From: a virus
Reading direction: 5' to 3' (one strand)
Virus record (IMG/VR): IMGVR_UViG_3300047547_000454
Span: 1 to 38,244 of that record
DNA length: 38,244 nucleotides
Position 1 is the stretch's first letter; the number at the start of each line of letters is the position of its first letter. The notes under the pieces were generated by a model. That model saw nothing but the letters and a program-made list of their open reading frames with translations. It had not been told where the DNA came from and did no database searches. This document shows, piece after piece, positions 16,534 through 23,731 of the stretch. Made by a program: the position numbers and the translations under genes.

Positions 16534-17817
16534 CTATCCTCCTGAACCAAATCCCCATCCTCCACTGCCATAGTTGTAGGATAGTTGGTCTGCAAAAATT
16601 GTGTTTACTCTTTGGCTTCCTAACTGTGCGTATGTCCTTGTCTGACAAACGCTATAACGTTCTTGTAACATCTTATCCATGAGCATTACACCATCAGAAT
16701 CAAGCCTATCTTCATAGATTTTCTTAGCTGCTCCAATGGCAATACATTCCCACCATTCGCTAAGCTCTGGCCTGCCTGCTAGACCTGGAGTATCCATAAG
16801 TGCTTGTGTTGGTTGGCGTGATGCCATTAACTCTATGGTATATCCCTTATCTGGAACTGGACGCAGTGTGAATTGGTTTTGGTAAAACAAAATTGATAGG
16901 GGAATAGATAGCTTTACTGGGTTGTACTGTATCTGAATCTGTTGTCCGCTTGGCACTGAGCTTGTGAACACTAGGTTTGCGATAGTTCCTGTATCATAGT
17001 CTATGATCCCAGAAAAGCAATCCCCTATCAAATTTCCGTTTCCATCATCGGTAACATTTAAGGTGTTTCCATTAGAAACGTTAGCGGTTATCAAGATGTT
17101 TTGTACCCTAGAAGCAGGATAATTCAAGGCTGCTGAAGTAGAAGAAGCAGTACCACCGCCTATATAAGTTAAGCCTGTTGAAACCGCTGCTATGGTAACG
17201 GTTGTGGCCGTAGCAAATGAGATTGGATAGGTGATGTTATTGAGAAGAGGGGCAATCGTTCCTGTAACATTCTGAAAGTAGATGTTTTGAGAAGCTGAAA
17301 ACTGGTTATTCGCAAAGGTAATGGTTGTGAAGCCAACGGCTGGTGAGTCTACTATGATATTTGTGATGGCTTGTTCATAGTATGGCTCATTGTTTACGCT
17401 ACGAATTAGCGGTCGTGCTGTTGTAGTGCCAGAATATGGCCCCGCTGTTCCATCTCCTGTGGCAAAGTTGGTATAGTTTTGCCAGTTGAAATTGACTCCA
17501 TAGAAGCTCCACGGGTCTTGAAACAGCCTTATTTCCCTCTTAGCGCAATAGCATGGCATTTGAACTGTGGTATATTTTTCAGAATCAAACTCATAGGTAT
17601 CTATACCCCTAACAGTGTTAAAGGTGAGCTTATCCTGAAGCTTTAAGCTTCTAAATTGTGCAGGAAAGTCGTATAGGTAGAAGCTATCTACATAATCTGC
17701 AAGACCCACGCTGTTTGCGTCATTTGGATCTGCAAAATCAGGCATCTGCAAAGTGCTTGCAGTGCCTGTTAATCTTCTTATTTTAGCAAAAATTGCTGAA
17801 AGCTGAACAATAGCCAT
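16534..17817 (-). CDS. Head-to-tail adaptor, P22 gp4-like
   Basis: 427 residues. The opening FAKIRRLTGTAS.LQMPDFA, then LADYVDSFYLYDFPAQFR and LQDKLTFNTVRGIDTYEFD, is typical of adaptor proteins that bind the portal ring and the nozzle. After a beta-rich insert, the C-terminal part (MASRQPTQALMDTPG.., LSEWWECIAIGAAKKIYEDR, MLMDKMLQERY) is helical, as in the family. No Shine-Dalgarno is visible before the ATG at 17817; instead a 10-bp inverted repeat (17824-17874) sits immediately upstream. It is larger than P22 gp4 because of the insert of about 200 residues. Confidence 0.75.
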   Translation of the reverse strand: MAIVQLSAIFAKIRRLTGTASTLQMPDFADPNDANSVGLADYVDSFYLYDFPAQFRSLKLQDKLTFNTVRGIDTYEFDSEKYTTVQMPCYCAKREIRLFQDPWSFYGVNFNWQNYTNFATGDGTAGPYSGTTTARPLIRSVNNEPYYEQAITNIIVDSPAVGFTTITFANNQFSASQNIYFQNVTGTIAPLLNNITYPISFATATTVTIAAVSTGLTYIGGGTASSTSAALNYPASRVQNILITANVSNGNTLNVTDDGNGNLIGDCFSGIIDYDTGTIANLVFTSSVPSGQQIQIQYNPVKLSIPLSILFYQNQFTLRPVPDKGYTIELMASRQPTQALMDTPGLAGRPELSEWWECIAIGAAKKIYEDRLDSDGVMLMDKMLQERYSVCQTRTYAQLGSQRVNTIFADQLSYNYGSGGWGFGSGG

Positions 17818-17823
17818 AAAACC

Positions 17824-17874
17824 AACGGTGCAAGTGTTAATTTGCTTATAACAAAACTATTTTTTTGCACCGTT
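17824..17874 (-). promoter_or_regulatory. Perfect 10-bp inverted repeat in the leader of the adaptor gene
   Basis: AACGGTGCAA at 17824-17833 and TTGCACCGTT at 17865-17874 form a perfect stem with a 31-base AT-rich loop. Read on the minus strand it lies between the gene ending at 17882 and the adaptor start at 17817, which has no clear ribosome site. It may be a processing site, an attenuator or a translational control element between the head and tail genes. Confidence 0.5.
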
Positions 17875-17881
17875 AGATTTT

Positions 17882-18241
17882 TTAGAAAAAGTCTAAGGGG
17901 ATGAATTTAGTTCGTGAAGTGACCTCGATTTGATCTTTTGTTCCATCAAGATTTTCTCTCCACTTTCTCACCTTCTTCTTAACGTTGTTAAGGTGTTTAG
18001 CTAAATCCATGGGAATATCTATCTTTTCACCATGATTGATTTTAACAGTTCGGATTGGCTCGCCTGGGTAGAATCTATAAGAGAAATCAAACCATCCGCC
18101 TTGAGCATCTGTGAACTCAAATATTCCAGTTACAAGCTTCTCACCATCTTTTTGCAACTTCTTAATTTTCTCAGCTGCTTTTGACTTCTGTTCAGCTGTA
18201 AGTGTGCAAATGCTTCTTGCTCGCGTTTCTTGAATTAACAT
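17882..18241 (-). CDS. Hypothetical protein in the head-tail gene cluster
   Basis: 119 residues, charged and helical at the N-terminus (LTAEQKSKAAEKIKKLQKDG). A beta segment follows (VTGIFEFTDAQGGWFDFSYR, FYPGEPIRTVKINHGEKIDI), then a basic coil (LNNVKKKVRKWREN). The pattern is found in small proteins next to capsid genes of several podoviruses, perhaps a head-completion or virion-assembly factor. AGAGGT lies before its ATG. It follows a hairpin with a T-run (18259-18282) that could reduce transcription from the capsid genes. The function is unknown. Confidence 0.65.
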   Translation of the reverse strand: MLIQETRARSICTLTAEQKSKAAEKIKKLQKDGEKLVTGIFEFTDAQGGWFDFSYRFYPGEPIRTVKINHGEKIDIPMDLAKHLNNVKKKVRKWRENLDGTKDQIEVTSRTKFIPLDFF

Positions 18242-18258
18242 TTTTACCTCTTTAAAAA

Positions 18259-18282
18259 GCCCCCCTAAGTGAATAGAGGGGC
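18259..18282 (-). terminator. Hairpin plus T-run after the capsid genes
   Basis: On the minus strand GCCCCT pairs with GGGGGC (one T.G) around a short loop, followed directly by CTTTTTAAA. It lies between the stop of the gene at 18289 and the start of the gene at 18241. Because co-directional late genes continue beyond it, it may act as a partial terminator that raises capsid expression over the tail genes. Confidence 0.5.
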
Positions 18283-18288
18283 AATTGC

Positions 18289-19335
18289 TTACTGTTGGTT
18301 ATATTGGTCGTATTTGAATGCTCTCCATTCCCATACGTCATCAACGTTTCCAGATGCAAACATTGCAGAACCACAATGGATAACCCGTGTGTTTCTGTTG
18401 TCGAATGCGTCTAGAAGGTTTGTTCCAGGGGGTTGTTGTGCAACTGTTGCACTGCCCATAAATGGAACAACACCAGAAGATGAAGGCACGCAAACAGCTG
18501 GGCTTACGCCTGCTGCTGCAACTGCCGATGTTGGGTATGTAAAAGCAGTGAATCCGCTTGTATCCAAGTCTAAAGTGACAGAGGAGACAGAGCCAGAATT
18601 CACAACACTTAGCACTCGAGCTGATCGATTGTTAATTTCATCCATGCCGAAATCTGAAGACACACGGAAGGAGATAATTTCTCCAGGTGTGAAATCATTT
18701 CTCTCTGTGAAATAAACAACCGCTTGAGCTGCTTGAGTGATATTCGCAATAAATTTCCATCGTGGATACATTCTGCTAGGAATGAATTTGGTTACATTCC
18801 CTGCTGTAGCGTTAGCTGCAAAGGTAATCCCAGATGAAGCCATATAGCCTAATGTGATGCTCACGTTAGGTGTAACGGCTGTTACTTGGAATGTATATCC
18901 AGCGATTTGAAATTCACCAGTGGTTTGAGTAAGTCTTACATAATCACCAACTGCAATGGTTCCAGTGTTAGCCATGCTAACAATGAAAGTACCCGCTGCA
19001 CCTGTGATAGAGGTAAGAGGTAATGCTGCAAATTGTGGAGGATTTGCAGTGTCATAAGTGGTGATACCATCTGATGACAAAAATGTAGCAATCATGGCTG
19101 GGTCTACAGCATCAGAGGATTGTCTAATCCCTTTTGCTGTTCCTTGAGCCATTGAACGCTGCCAAAACCATTCAATTGGTAATGCTGCGTTAAATTCACC
19201 CCATCCACTTGAAACTGCAGAACCTAGGTTCTTCATTTCAATGTAGTCAGGGGGATTTTGGCTGATCAATTCTAGATCAACTTGTTGCTGGGCAGGAACA
19301 AATGTACCACCCGCAATCATTTGATAGGGTAACAT
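18289..19335 (-). CDS. Putative head decoration or minor capsid protein
   Basis: 348 residues, directly downstream of the major capsid gene with AGGAGG before the ATG. It begins MLPYQMIAGGTFVPAQQQVD, then LPIEWFWQRSMAQGTAKG. The middle has a compact beta module (TFIVSMANTGTIAVGDYVRL, GYTFQVTAVTPNVSITLGY) resembling the FCCH-like small barrels found in other structural proteins. The end is WEWRAFKYDQYNQQ. Position right after the capsid gene and the beta-rich content suggest a decoration or head-associated protein. I do not recognise the family with confidence. Confidence 0.6.
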   Translation of the reverse strand: MLPYQMIAGGTFVPAQQQVDLELISQNPPDYIEMKNLGSAVSSGWGEFNAALPIEWFWQRSMAQGTAKGIRQSSDAVDPAMIATFLSSDGITTYDTANPPQFAALPLTSITGAAGTFIVSMANTGTIAVGDYVRLTQTTGEFQIAGYTFQVTAVTPNVSITLGYMASSGITFAANATAGNVTKFIPSRMYPRWKFIANITQAAQAVVYFTERNDFTPGEIISFRVSSDFGMDEINNRSARVLSVVNSGSVSSVTLDLDTSGFTAFTYPTSAVAAAGVSPAVCVPSSSGVVPFMGSATVAQQPPGTNLLDAFDNRNTRVIHCGSAMFASGNVDDVWEWRAFKYDQYNQQ

Positions 19336-19347
19336 ATCTATTCCTCC

Positions 19348-19438
19348 TTAAATTCCGGTTGATCTTAAGTTTTGAATCCAAAGATCGTTTGTAATGCACT
19401 GGCCTTGGTAAAACGAGCAACCCGCTGTATGTCTTAAC
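19348..19438 (-). CDS. Major capsid protein, exon 3 (C-terminal 29 residues)
   Basis: After splicing of intron 2 the first base (G at 19438) completes an ATG codon begun by AT at the end of exon 2. The exon then reads LRHTAGCSFYQGQ and CITNDLWIQNLRSTGI, stopping at TAA (19348-19350). The ending N-D-x-W-I-x-N-L-R-S/A-T is the usual C-terminus of N4-gp56-type capsid proteins, which proves that this piece belongs to the capsid gene and is not the tail of a separate reading frame. Without splicing it would be joined to meaningless intron sequence. Confidence 0.88.
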
Positions 19439-20234
19439 CATTCTATTACTTTCAGCAACAGCTTGCTTACTGACCTATTTCTAGGCGGGGGAACTGCTTC
19501 GAATTCCCCTCTACAGGTTTCCTCTGTAGTTTGGACTATCGCATCTCCTTTCGGAGTCCAAAGATTTAGTCTCTCACGCTGGCAAATTTGTTCTATGCTC
19601 TTCTCCATGACATTTACGACACACCCAAACAACTTCCAAAGGTTTGGTGTAATCATTGTGGTGAGCCTGTGGCATACAATTCGTTTTACATCTTTCACAA
19701 AAATCAGGTTTGATAAGTTGTCCAAACTTAACCGCGAGAGCAACATAGTTGTGACATTCGATCTTCTCCCGATTTTTTTTGCGATAAGCTTTAGTATTTG
19801 CATACCCATTTTTCTTTCTTGATTCTTTAAGCTTTTCAAGGATTTTTTCTTTGTTCCTTTGATAATAAGCTCTTTGATTAATAAGAATTTTGTATGGATT
19901 ACGTTTAGCCCATCGTTCATGTTTAGCAAGACAGATTTCAGGACGGCTCTTGTAATATTCTCGACCTTTAGCAAGTCGACATACTTTACATTGTTCTGCG
20001 TATCCATTTTTTCCTTTCTTGCTTTTGTAAAAACTACTGTATTGTTTTTCAACCTTGCAAACAGTACAGATCCTTGTATCTTGCATAAAACCCCCTTTGA
20101 TGGAGTATTATTATATACTGCAGGATTCATACTATTCAACATATTTACCTTGCGCCTTATCGCCTTAAGCTGCTTGCTCGTAGGCTTCTAAGTCAATTAC
20201 TTCGGATTTTACATGCACATTTAAAAAGATTTTT
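19439..20234 (-). ncRNA. Group I intron 2 in the major capsid gene (796 nt)
   Basis: 5' site: exon ATGCAT (20235-20240) pairs with intron GTGCAT (20213-20218), with the U.G pair at the cut, forming P1. 3' site: the intron ends in G at 19439. Core elements on the minus strand: R/P7 AGACTAAAT (19564-19572) and S/P7' GATAGTCC (19533-19540) pair as GACTA/TAGTC. P8 is CTCC-GAAA-GGAG (19545-19556), P9 is CTACAG/CTGTAG (19511-19529) and P9.1 is GGGGAA/TTCCCC (19488-19509). The HNH frame ends two bases before the R element, the usual place for intron-encoded endonucleases. The subgroup is not assigned. Confidence 0.9.
19574..20086 (-). CDS. Intron-encoded HNH homing endonuclease
   Basis: 170 residues inside capsid intron 2. 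An N-terminal zinc finger (RICTVCKVEKQYSSFYKS, then EQCKVCRLAKGREYYKS) is followed by a very basic helical spacer with repeated KNREK-type units. A C-terminal HNH zinc domain follows (DFCERCKTNC, then AHHNDYTKPLEVVWVCRKCH). Both CxxC pairs and the catalytic HH and downstream H are present. The family cuts the intronless capsid allele so that the intron is copied in. Translation must come from unspliced RNA; a weak purine-rich site precedes the ATG. It is unlike the two NUMOD3-type HNH proteins elsewhere in this genome. Confidence 0.92.
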   Translation of the reverse strand: MQDTRICTVCKVEKQYSSFYKSKKGKNGYAEQCKVCRLAKGREYYKSRPEICLAKHERWAKRNPYKILINQRAYYQRNKEKILEKLKESRKKNGYANTKAYRKKNREKIECHNYVALAVKFGQLIKPDFCERCKTNCMPQAHHNDYTKPLEVVWVCRKCHGEEHRTNLPA

Positions 20235-20551
20235 ATGCATGGATCATTGTTGTACCCAGGCGGCAAGTAAATAAACTTAGCCTTGCCTCCAGCTTGCCAA
20301 ACAACTTTGTAAGCTTCTTTAGCTGCTACAAAGCAGTTAGCAACGTCTTGTCCGAGTAATGAAGCATTAGGAGTAACAGAGCCTTGTTCAGAAACAAAGA
20401 ATCTCACGTTATTCACTCCGCCCCATTCTGTTGCCAGAGTGTCTCGGATGTTCGGATACTGGAATTTACGGGTAAACCCGAGTATTCCATTCATAACTGG
20501 GATCATGCGAGTTGTAAGCATACAACCGTATGAATCGCCAATTGGAGCTGT
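20235..20551 (-). CDS. Major capsid protein, exon 2 (105 residues plus 2 bases)
   Basis: Begins with the ACA codon of TAPIGDSYGCMLTTR directly after the intron 1 terminal G, and ends GYNNDPC plus AT. Family members show a comparable FGTAP-I-x-x-x-Y stretch followed by a helix, FxxxxQYP, EWG.v.nvrf.vs..gs..pnas, and IY.PP.YsDP. These are all present here (FQYPNIRDTLATEWG, VRFFVSEQGSVTPNASLLG, KFIYLPPGYNNDPC). Read without splicing, this segment looks like a 129-residue gene with a TTG start and a short false tail. That reading is rejected. Confidence 0.92.
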
Positions 20552-21048
20552 CAATTCTGTTACTTTTGAGACCTAAATTTCTGTCAATTCCTAACTGGGT
20601 GACAGTTTTAGGCGGGGAAGCCTATTGCACTTCCCTCACTGTGTTTCCACAGTGTTCAGAGCACCGCATCCATAATATTTAGGGTCTTTTCTTTGTGCTT
20701 CTTGAAAAGCAATCCATCCCTCTGTTTTTTCAGGATGTTCACTTATATTCCAAGGAGGAGGAAAATATCCTATATATTCATGGTCTTCTCGCTTGCTACG
20801 TTCAGGCTGATTAGGATGGAGATGTATTTCCCAAGTAGGGTTTAAAATTCCATCTCCAGCATAGTAAGTGTTTTCCTTTCCACAGGAATGCACATATGCC
20901 AACAGATTGAATACACCATTAGGATTTTCCCTAATCTCCCTTTCCATTTCACATTTATCACACATCATAATCTTGCCCCTTGTTGTCTCCGTCTTTACGC
21001 TGAGAGTTTCAAGTCTATTAGAGAAGATTTTAATTCGGCACACACTTT
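20552..21048 (-). ncRNA. Group I intron 1 in the major capsid gene (497 nt)
   Basis: 5' site: exon TTCGGT (ending at 21049) pairs with intron GCCGAA preceded by GTGTGT, giving P1 with U.G at the cut. The exon 2 start ACA can pair with TGT next to it (P10). The intron ends in G at 20552. The 3' core parallels intron 2: P7 AGCAC/GTGCT (different bases from intron 2 but still complementary), P9 CACTGTG-GAAA-CACAGTG (20637-20654), P9.1 GGAAG/CTTCC, then the shared CCGCCTA. A long nested hairpin (CCTAAA/TTTAGG around CTGTCA/TGACAG) closes the 3' end. It carries an open frame of unknown family. Confidence 0.88.
20636..20968 (-). CDS. Intron 1 encoded protein of unknown family
   Basis: 110 residues from the ATG at 20968 (a second ATG is next to it), preceded by AAGGGG; the frame is open upstream to 21043 but there it overlaps the 5' splice region. 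It begins MMCDKCEMEREIRENPNG and continues VFNLLAYVHSCGKENTYYAG, WEIHLHPNQPERSKRED, HEYIGYFPPPWN and ends GALNTVETQ. There is one CxxC and a possible third cysteine, but no HNH, GIY-YIG or LAGLIDADG signature. Its last codons read through the P7 and P9 elements of the ribozyme, so RNA folding and translation compete. It could be a degenerate or new type of homing enzyme, or a protein unrelated to homing. Confidence 0.6.
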   Translation of the reverse strand: MMCDKCEMEREIRENPNGVFNLLAYVHSCGKENTYYAGDGILNPTWEIHLHPNQPERSKREDHEYIGYFPPPWNISEHPEKTEGWIAFQEAQRKDPKYYGCGALNTVETQ

Positions 21049-21588
21049 ACCGAATTTCAAATCTGCTTCAACAATCTGTGTGATATACTCACCAGAGTTG
21101 TTTTGCAGAGTTGTTACAACGTCGTCTACGTCCGAAATATTCATTTCGGTGGGCAAATCGCCGTTTGTTCCGCCAACGCAGTTAATAACAGAAGCTGTTG
21201 CTTCTAGTTCGTCACGAACGAGGGCATCTTGCGTTTCGCGTAATGCTTGTCCTAATCTGGCTGCTGCACTATTTAAAACTGGGTCTTCATTAGTAATTGT
21301 GACTTGTCTAGTCAACACAATATAAGTAGCATAAACACGAACCCTGCAATCAACGTCAACGCGATTAAGCTGCTGAGCTGGAGGGTTAGTTTGCGCATCA
21401 TCCAAGGGAACTTGGAATAGATCCAGCCTATCATAGCGGGACTGTCTATCAATGAACCCTTGATTATCTGGAAGCTCCACTGGGGAAGCAAACAGCATAT
21501 GCACAAGGTTTCTCTCTGGTGTAGAAAGTAGCTTAGCATTATACCGCTGCTGAACCTGTGGAGGCATTGTTGAAATGCTCACGGTCAT
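21049..21588 (-). CDS. Major capsid protein (N4-gp56 family), exon 1; full gene joins 21049-21588, 20235-20551 and 19348-19438
   Basis: Exon 1 encodes 180 residues from the ATG at 21588 (MTVSISTMPPQVQQRYNAKL) to LKFG. Typical features are the helix PPQVQQRYNAKLLSTPERN, the beta segment DVDCRVRVYATYIVLTRQVT and the long helix SAAARLGQALRETQDALVRDE. The three exons total 540+317+91=948 bases, giving 315 residues in one frame, close to the usual family length. The protein would form the icosahedral shell with an HK97-like fold. It follows the scaffold gene by 16 bases. Reading on past the splice site gives only 17 foreign residues and a stop, so an unspliced gene would yield a useless fragment. 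Confidence 0.9.
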
Positions 21589-21604
21589 TTTTTGGGTTTC
21601 CTAT

Positions 21605-22357
21605 TTAGTAACCCATGCCTACCTGACCAGCATATTGATACATCTCGCGCTGAAGCTCTTTTTTCATTTCATCTGTAAGTTGGAAAGCTTGAGCCATTGG
21701 ACGTTTTTCAAAAACATGAGGACTAGGAACAGTTTTTTTGTTCTGCTCAATCCTTTTTTCTGCTTCTGTAACCTTTCCATTAGATGATTTAGAGAGACCC
21801 TTAGCCTTAAGATATTCATATGATTGAATAGCAATTAAATAGGGGTCATTACTCCTTGCAATAGCTGCTGCTAAGCGTGGGTTTGTTTCCTCTAAAATTT
21901 CTAAATTCTCAGGGTTCACAACATCATCGAAATCGGGGAATTCGCGCTTGAGATCATTGAGCAAAGAACTTTGATGTTTTTGGTTGTATCGGGATTCGAT
22001 TTCCTCTAGTTTTTTCTCAAACTTTTGGTTAATTTTTTTTAAACCCCTTGCAACCTTTTCACCAGCAACAAACTCTTCATTGGCAATCTCCTCTAAAATA
22101 TCAGTTTCAGGGTCTGATTGCGGTTGTTGAGCTGTTTGAGCTAAAAGCCTTTGATTGATTTCTCTTTGAATCCTAGCTTCTCTTTCCCATTCTTCCTTTT
22201 GCTTACGCAATTCACGCCAGTTACGATCGTTTCTGGACTCTCTAAACTGTGTGTATTGTGTATTGTTTTGAGGTTGATCCTGCTGAGTTTCCTCAGGCTG
22301 TGGATTGATGATTTCCTGCTCCTGTGGAGCTGCATCTAGATTTTCGCCTTCAGTCAT
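21605..22357 (-). CDS. Capsid scaffolding protein
   Basis: 250 residues, highly charged. The N-terminal third is Glu/Gln/Pro-rich and disordered. A long helical coiled section follows (NRDRNWRELRKQKEEWERE-like and KKINQKFEKKLEEIESRYNQ), then DLKREFPDFDDVVNPENLEI and a C-terminal helix near LTDEMKKELQREMYQY. This composition, plus its place 16 bases upstream of the major capsid gene, is typical of tailed-phage scaffold proteins that guide procapsid assembly and leave or are degraded. The C-terminal basic/helical end is the probable coat-binding part. Confidence 0.8.
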   Translation of the reverse strand: MTEGENLDAAPQEQEIINPQPEETQQDQPQNNTQYTQFRESRNDRNWRELRKQKEEWEREARIQREINQRLLAQTAQQPQSDPETDILEEIANEEFVAGEKVARGLKKINQKFEKKLEEIESRYNQKHQSSLLNDLKREFPDFDDVVNPENLEILEETNPRLAAAIARSNDPYLIAIQSYEYLKAKGLSKSSNGKVTEAEKRIEQNKKTVPSPHVFEKRPMAQAFQLTDEMKKELQREMYQYAGQVGMGY

Positions 22358-22482
22358 ATAAATCCGCCTTGGCTAGAGACAATAAACGCCGAACATACCG
22401 AATAGGTCGGTAGCACCTTCTAACTGGACAATATTTAGAAGATATTTTAAATAGAAGAAAAAAATCATTATTTAGATTTTTC

Positions 22483-22728
22483 ATGATATGTCCAAAATGT
22501 TCAGAAGATAGGAAAGATTCGGATTTCTTAGGAAAGGACACCTGTTATAAGTGTCAATTTAAAGAAAAAGTAAAGAAGCTTAAACAATCTTCACCATCTT
22601 GCAAACAATGCGGAAAGGACAGGCCTGTCCATCGCTGGGCTTATTGCTCTGAATCGTGCCAACAACAGGGAGCTATCTCAAAAAGAAAAACATATTGGGT
22701 TAGAAATATAAAAACCCCTCCTGTATAG
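22483..22728 (+). CDS. Small zinc-ribbon-like protein upstream of the integrase
   Basis: 81 residues with four cysteine pairs: CPKC near residue 3, CYKC near residue 21, CKQC near residue 40 and CSESC near residue 56. This suggests two zinc-binding knuckles separated by a lysine-rich helix (FKEKVKKLKQ). There is no Shine-Dalgarno in front of the ATG. It is the first gene of the plus-strand integrase island and diverges from the scaffold gene. A DNA-binding or regulatory role, for instance in integration control, is possible but unproven. Confidence 0.65.
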   Translation: MICPKCSEDRKDSDFLGKDTCYKCQFKEKVKKLKQSSPSCKQCGKDRPVHRWAYCSESCQQQGAISKRKTYWVRNIKTPPV

Positions 22729-22750
22729 TATTTGCTCACATAACAACCCT

Positions 22751-22756
22751 TATAAT
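22751..22756 (+). promoter_or_regulatory. TATAAT just upstream of the integrase start
   Basis: A perfect TATAAT lies 11 bases before the integrase ATG. Transcription from it would begin within a few bases of the start codon, giving a nearly leaderless message; no ribosome site is visible. The -35 side is weak. ATTTGC (22730-22735) and GCAAAT (22759-22764) form an inverted repeat around the box that may be an operator. Confidence 0.35.
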
Positions 22757-22766
22757 GGGCAAATAG

Positions 22767-23720
22767 ATGGCCACTCAATATTTTATTAACGACTCAAATC
22801 AATACAGCTTTGTAGATATTTTTGACCCTTGGAAAGATTTAAGCGACACCACCATTCAACACGCATTAAATCTTTTTCTTGAAACATTAACGCATCATAC
22901 AAAAATCGCTTACTCCAATGCTTTCAAAAAGATATTTGGATATCAGATTCTTGATGGCTTCAAACCTCTCTCATTTCTTGTTGAAGCAAACCTAGAGAAC
23001 CTATTAGACAGCATTCAGTCTCAATCTATAGGTGTTTCTGTTTCAACCAAACAGAACAGAGCGGCTGCTTTCATATCTTTCACAAGATTCCTTTCCAGAA
23101 AAACTGGAGGAAAAATAAGGCAAGCCATACCTAATAGAGAAAAAAGCAATCCAACTTTTAGAACTGATAGGCACAAGGCAAAGACTGAAGCCCTTAACGA
23201 GCTGCAATGTCGCCAATTCTTTCAAGCAATGAATCCTACTAAACCCATGGACATTTTAATCGCAAAAATGCTTTTACAGGGTGCTAAGCGACTCAATGAA
23301 GTACTGGAAGCAAAAATAGAAAACATCAATTGGGAAAAGGGGCAAATCTCATTTGTACAGTCCAAGACAACACAACGTGATAAGGTGACGGTTATTACCT
23401 ATTCAGCTGAATTTATGGCTGATCTAAAAAAGTATCTGGGTGATAGGGAAAGTGGCCTTATTTTCATTTCAAAAAAAGGTAATAAAATAACCAAAGAACA
23501 GGTATATAAAAAATTTGTGTCGGTGGGTGAAAAAGCGGGAATCCCATTCAAAGTCCATCCGCACACTTTCAGAACAACTGCAATCACAAGGTTTGTAGGT
23601 ATGGGCATTTCTGCTGACAAGATCGCTAAGGTTAGCGGTCACTCTTCTGTAGATCAGGTTATCTATTATGATAAGACATCCATAGAAGACAACATAACCA
23701 AACAAATTTCCTTAATCTAA
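22767..23720 (+). CDS. int: Tyrosine recombinase (integrase) of the chlamydial plasmid pGP7/pGP8 type
   Basis: 317 residues. The N-terminal core-binding region holds STKQNRAAAFISFTRFLSR (residues 93-111). The catalytic set is R175 in LLQGAKRLNEVL, K200, H266 and R269 in HPHTFRTTAI, H292 in VSGHSSVDQ and the nucleophile Y301 in IYYDK. From memory, Chlamydia pGP8 has TKQVRAASYISLTRFLNR, MLQGGKRSSEVL, IPFKITPHVLRATAV and a YDKSSREDN ending, nearly the same spacing; pGP7 also fits. This is the strongest host clue. The enzyme would integrate, excise or resolve the phage circle. A GTG-started gene follows 11 bases later. Confidence 0.93.
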   Translation: MATQYFINDSNQYSFVDIFDPWKDLSDTTIQHALNLFLETLTHHTKIAYSNAFKKIFGYQILDGFKPLSFLVEANLENLLDSIQSQSIGVSVSTKQNRAAAFISFTRFLSRKTGGKIRQAIPNREKSNPTFRTDRHKAKTEALNELQCRQFFQAMNPTKPMDILIAKMLLQGAKRLNEVLEAKIENINWEKGQISFVQSKTTQRDKVTVITYSAEFMADLKKYLGDRESGLIFISKKGNKITKEQVYKKFVSVGEKAGIPFKVHPHTFRTTAITRFVGMGISADKIAKVSGHSSVDQVIYYDKTSIEDNITKQISLI

Positions 23721-23731
23721 GTGGGTACCCT

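Noticed and set aside
19348-20142. 264-residue reading frame on the minus strand
   Set aside because: It is out of frame with the HNH gene for most of its length and contains intron core. Only its last 30 codons (exon 3) are coding, and they are coding only after splicing.
20165-20554. Separate gene with a TTG start ending EAYEQAA
   Set aside because: Its first codon and its last 24 residues lie in intron sequence. The conserved part is capsid exon 2, and the true continuation is exon 3.
20969-21043. Upstream extension of the intron 1 protein starting MCRIKIFSN
   Set aside because: It would cover the P1 and guide sequence of the ribozyme. The ATG at 20968 has a ribosome site and the upstream one does not.
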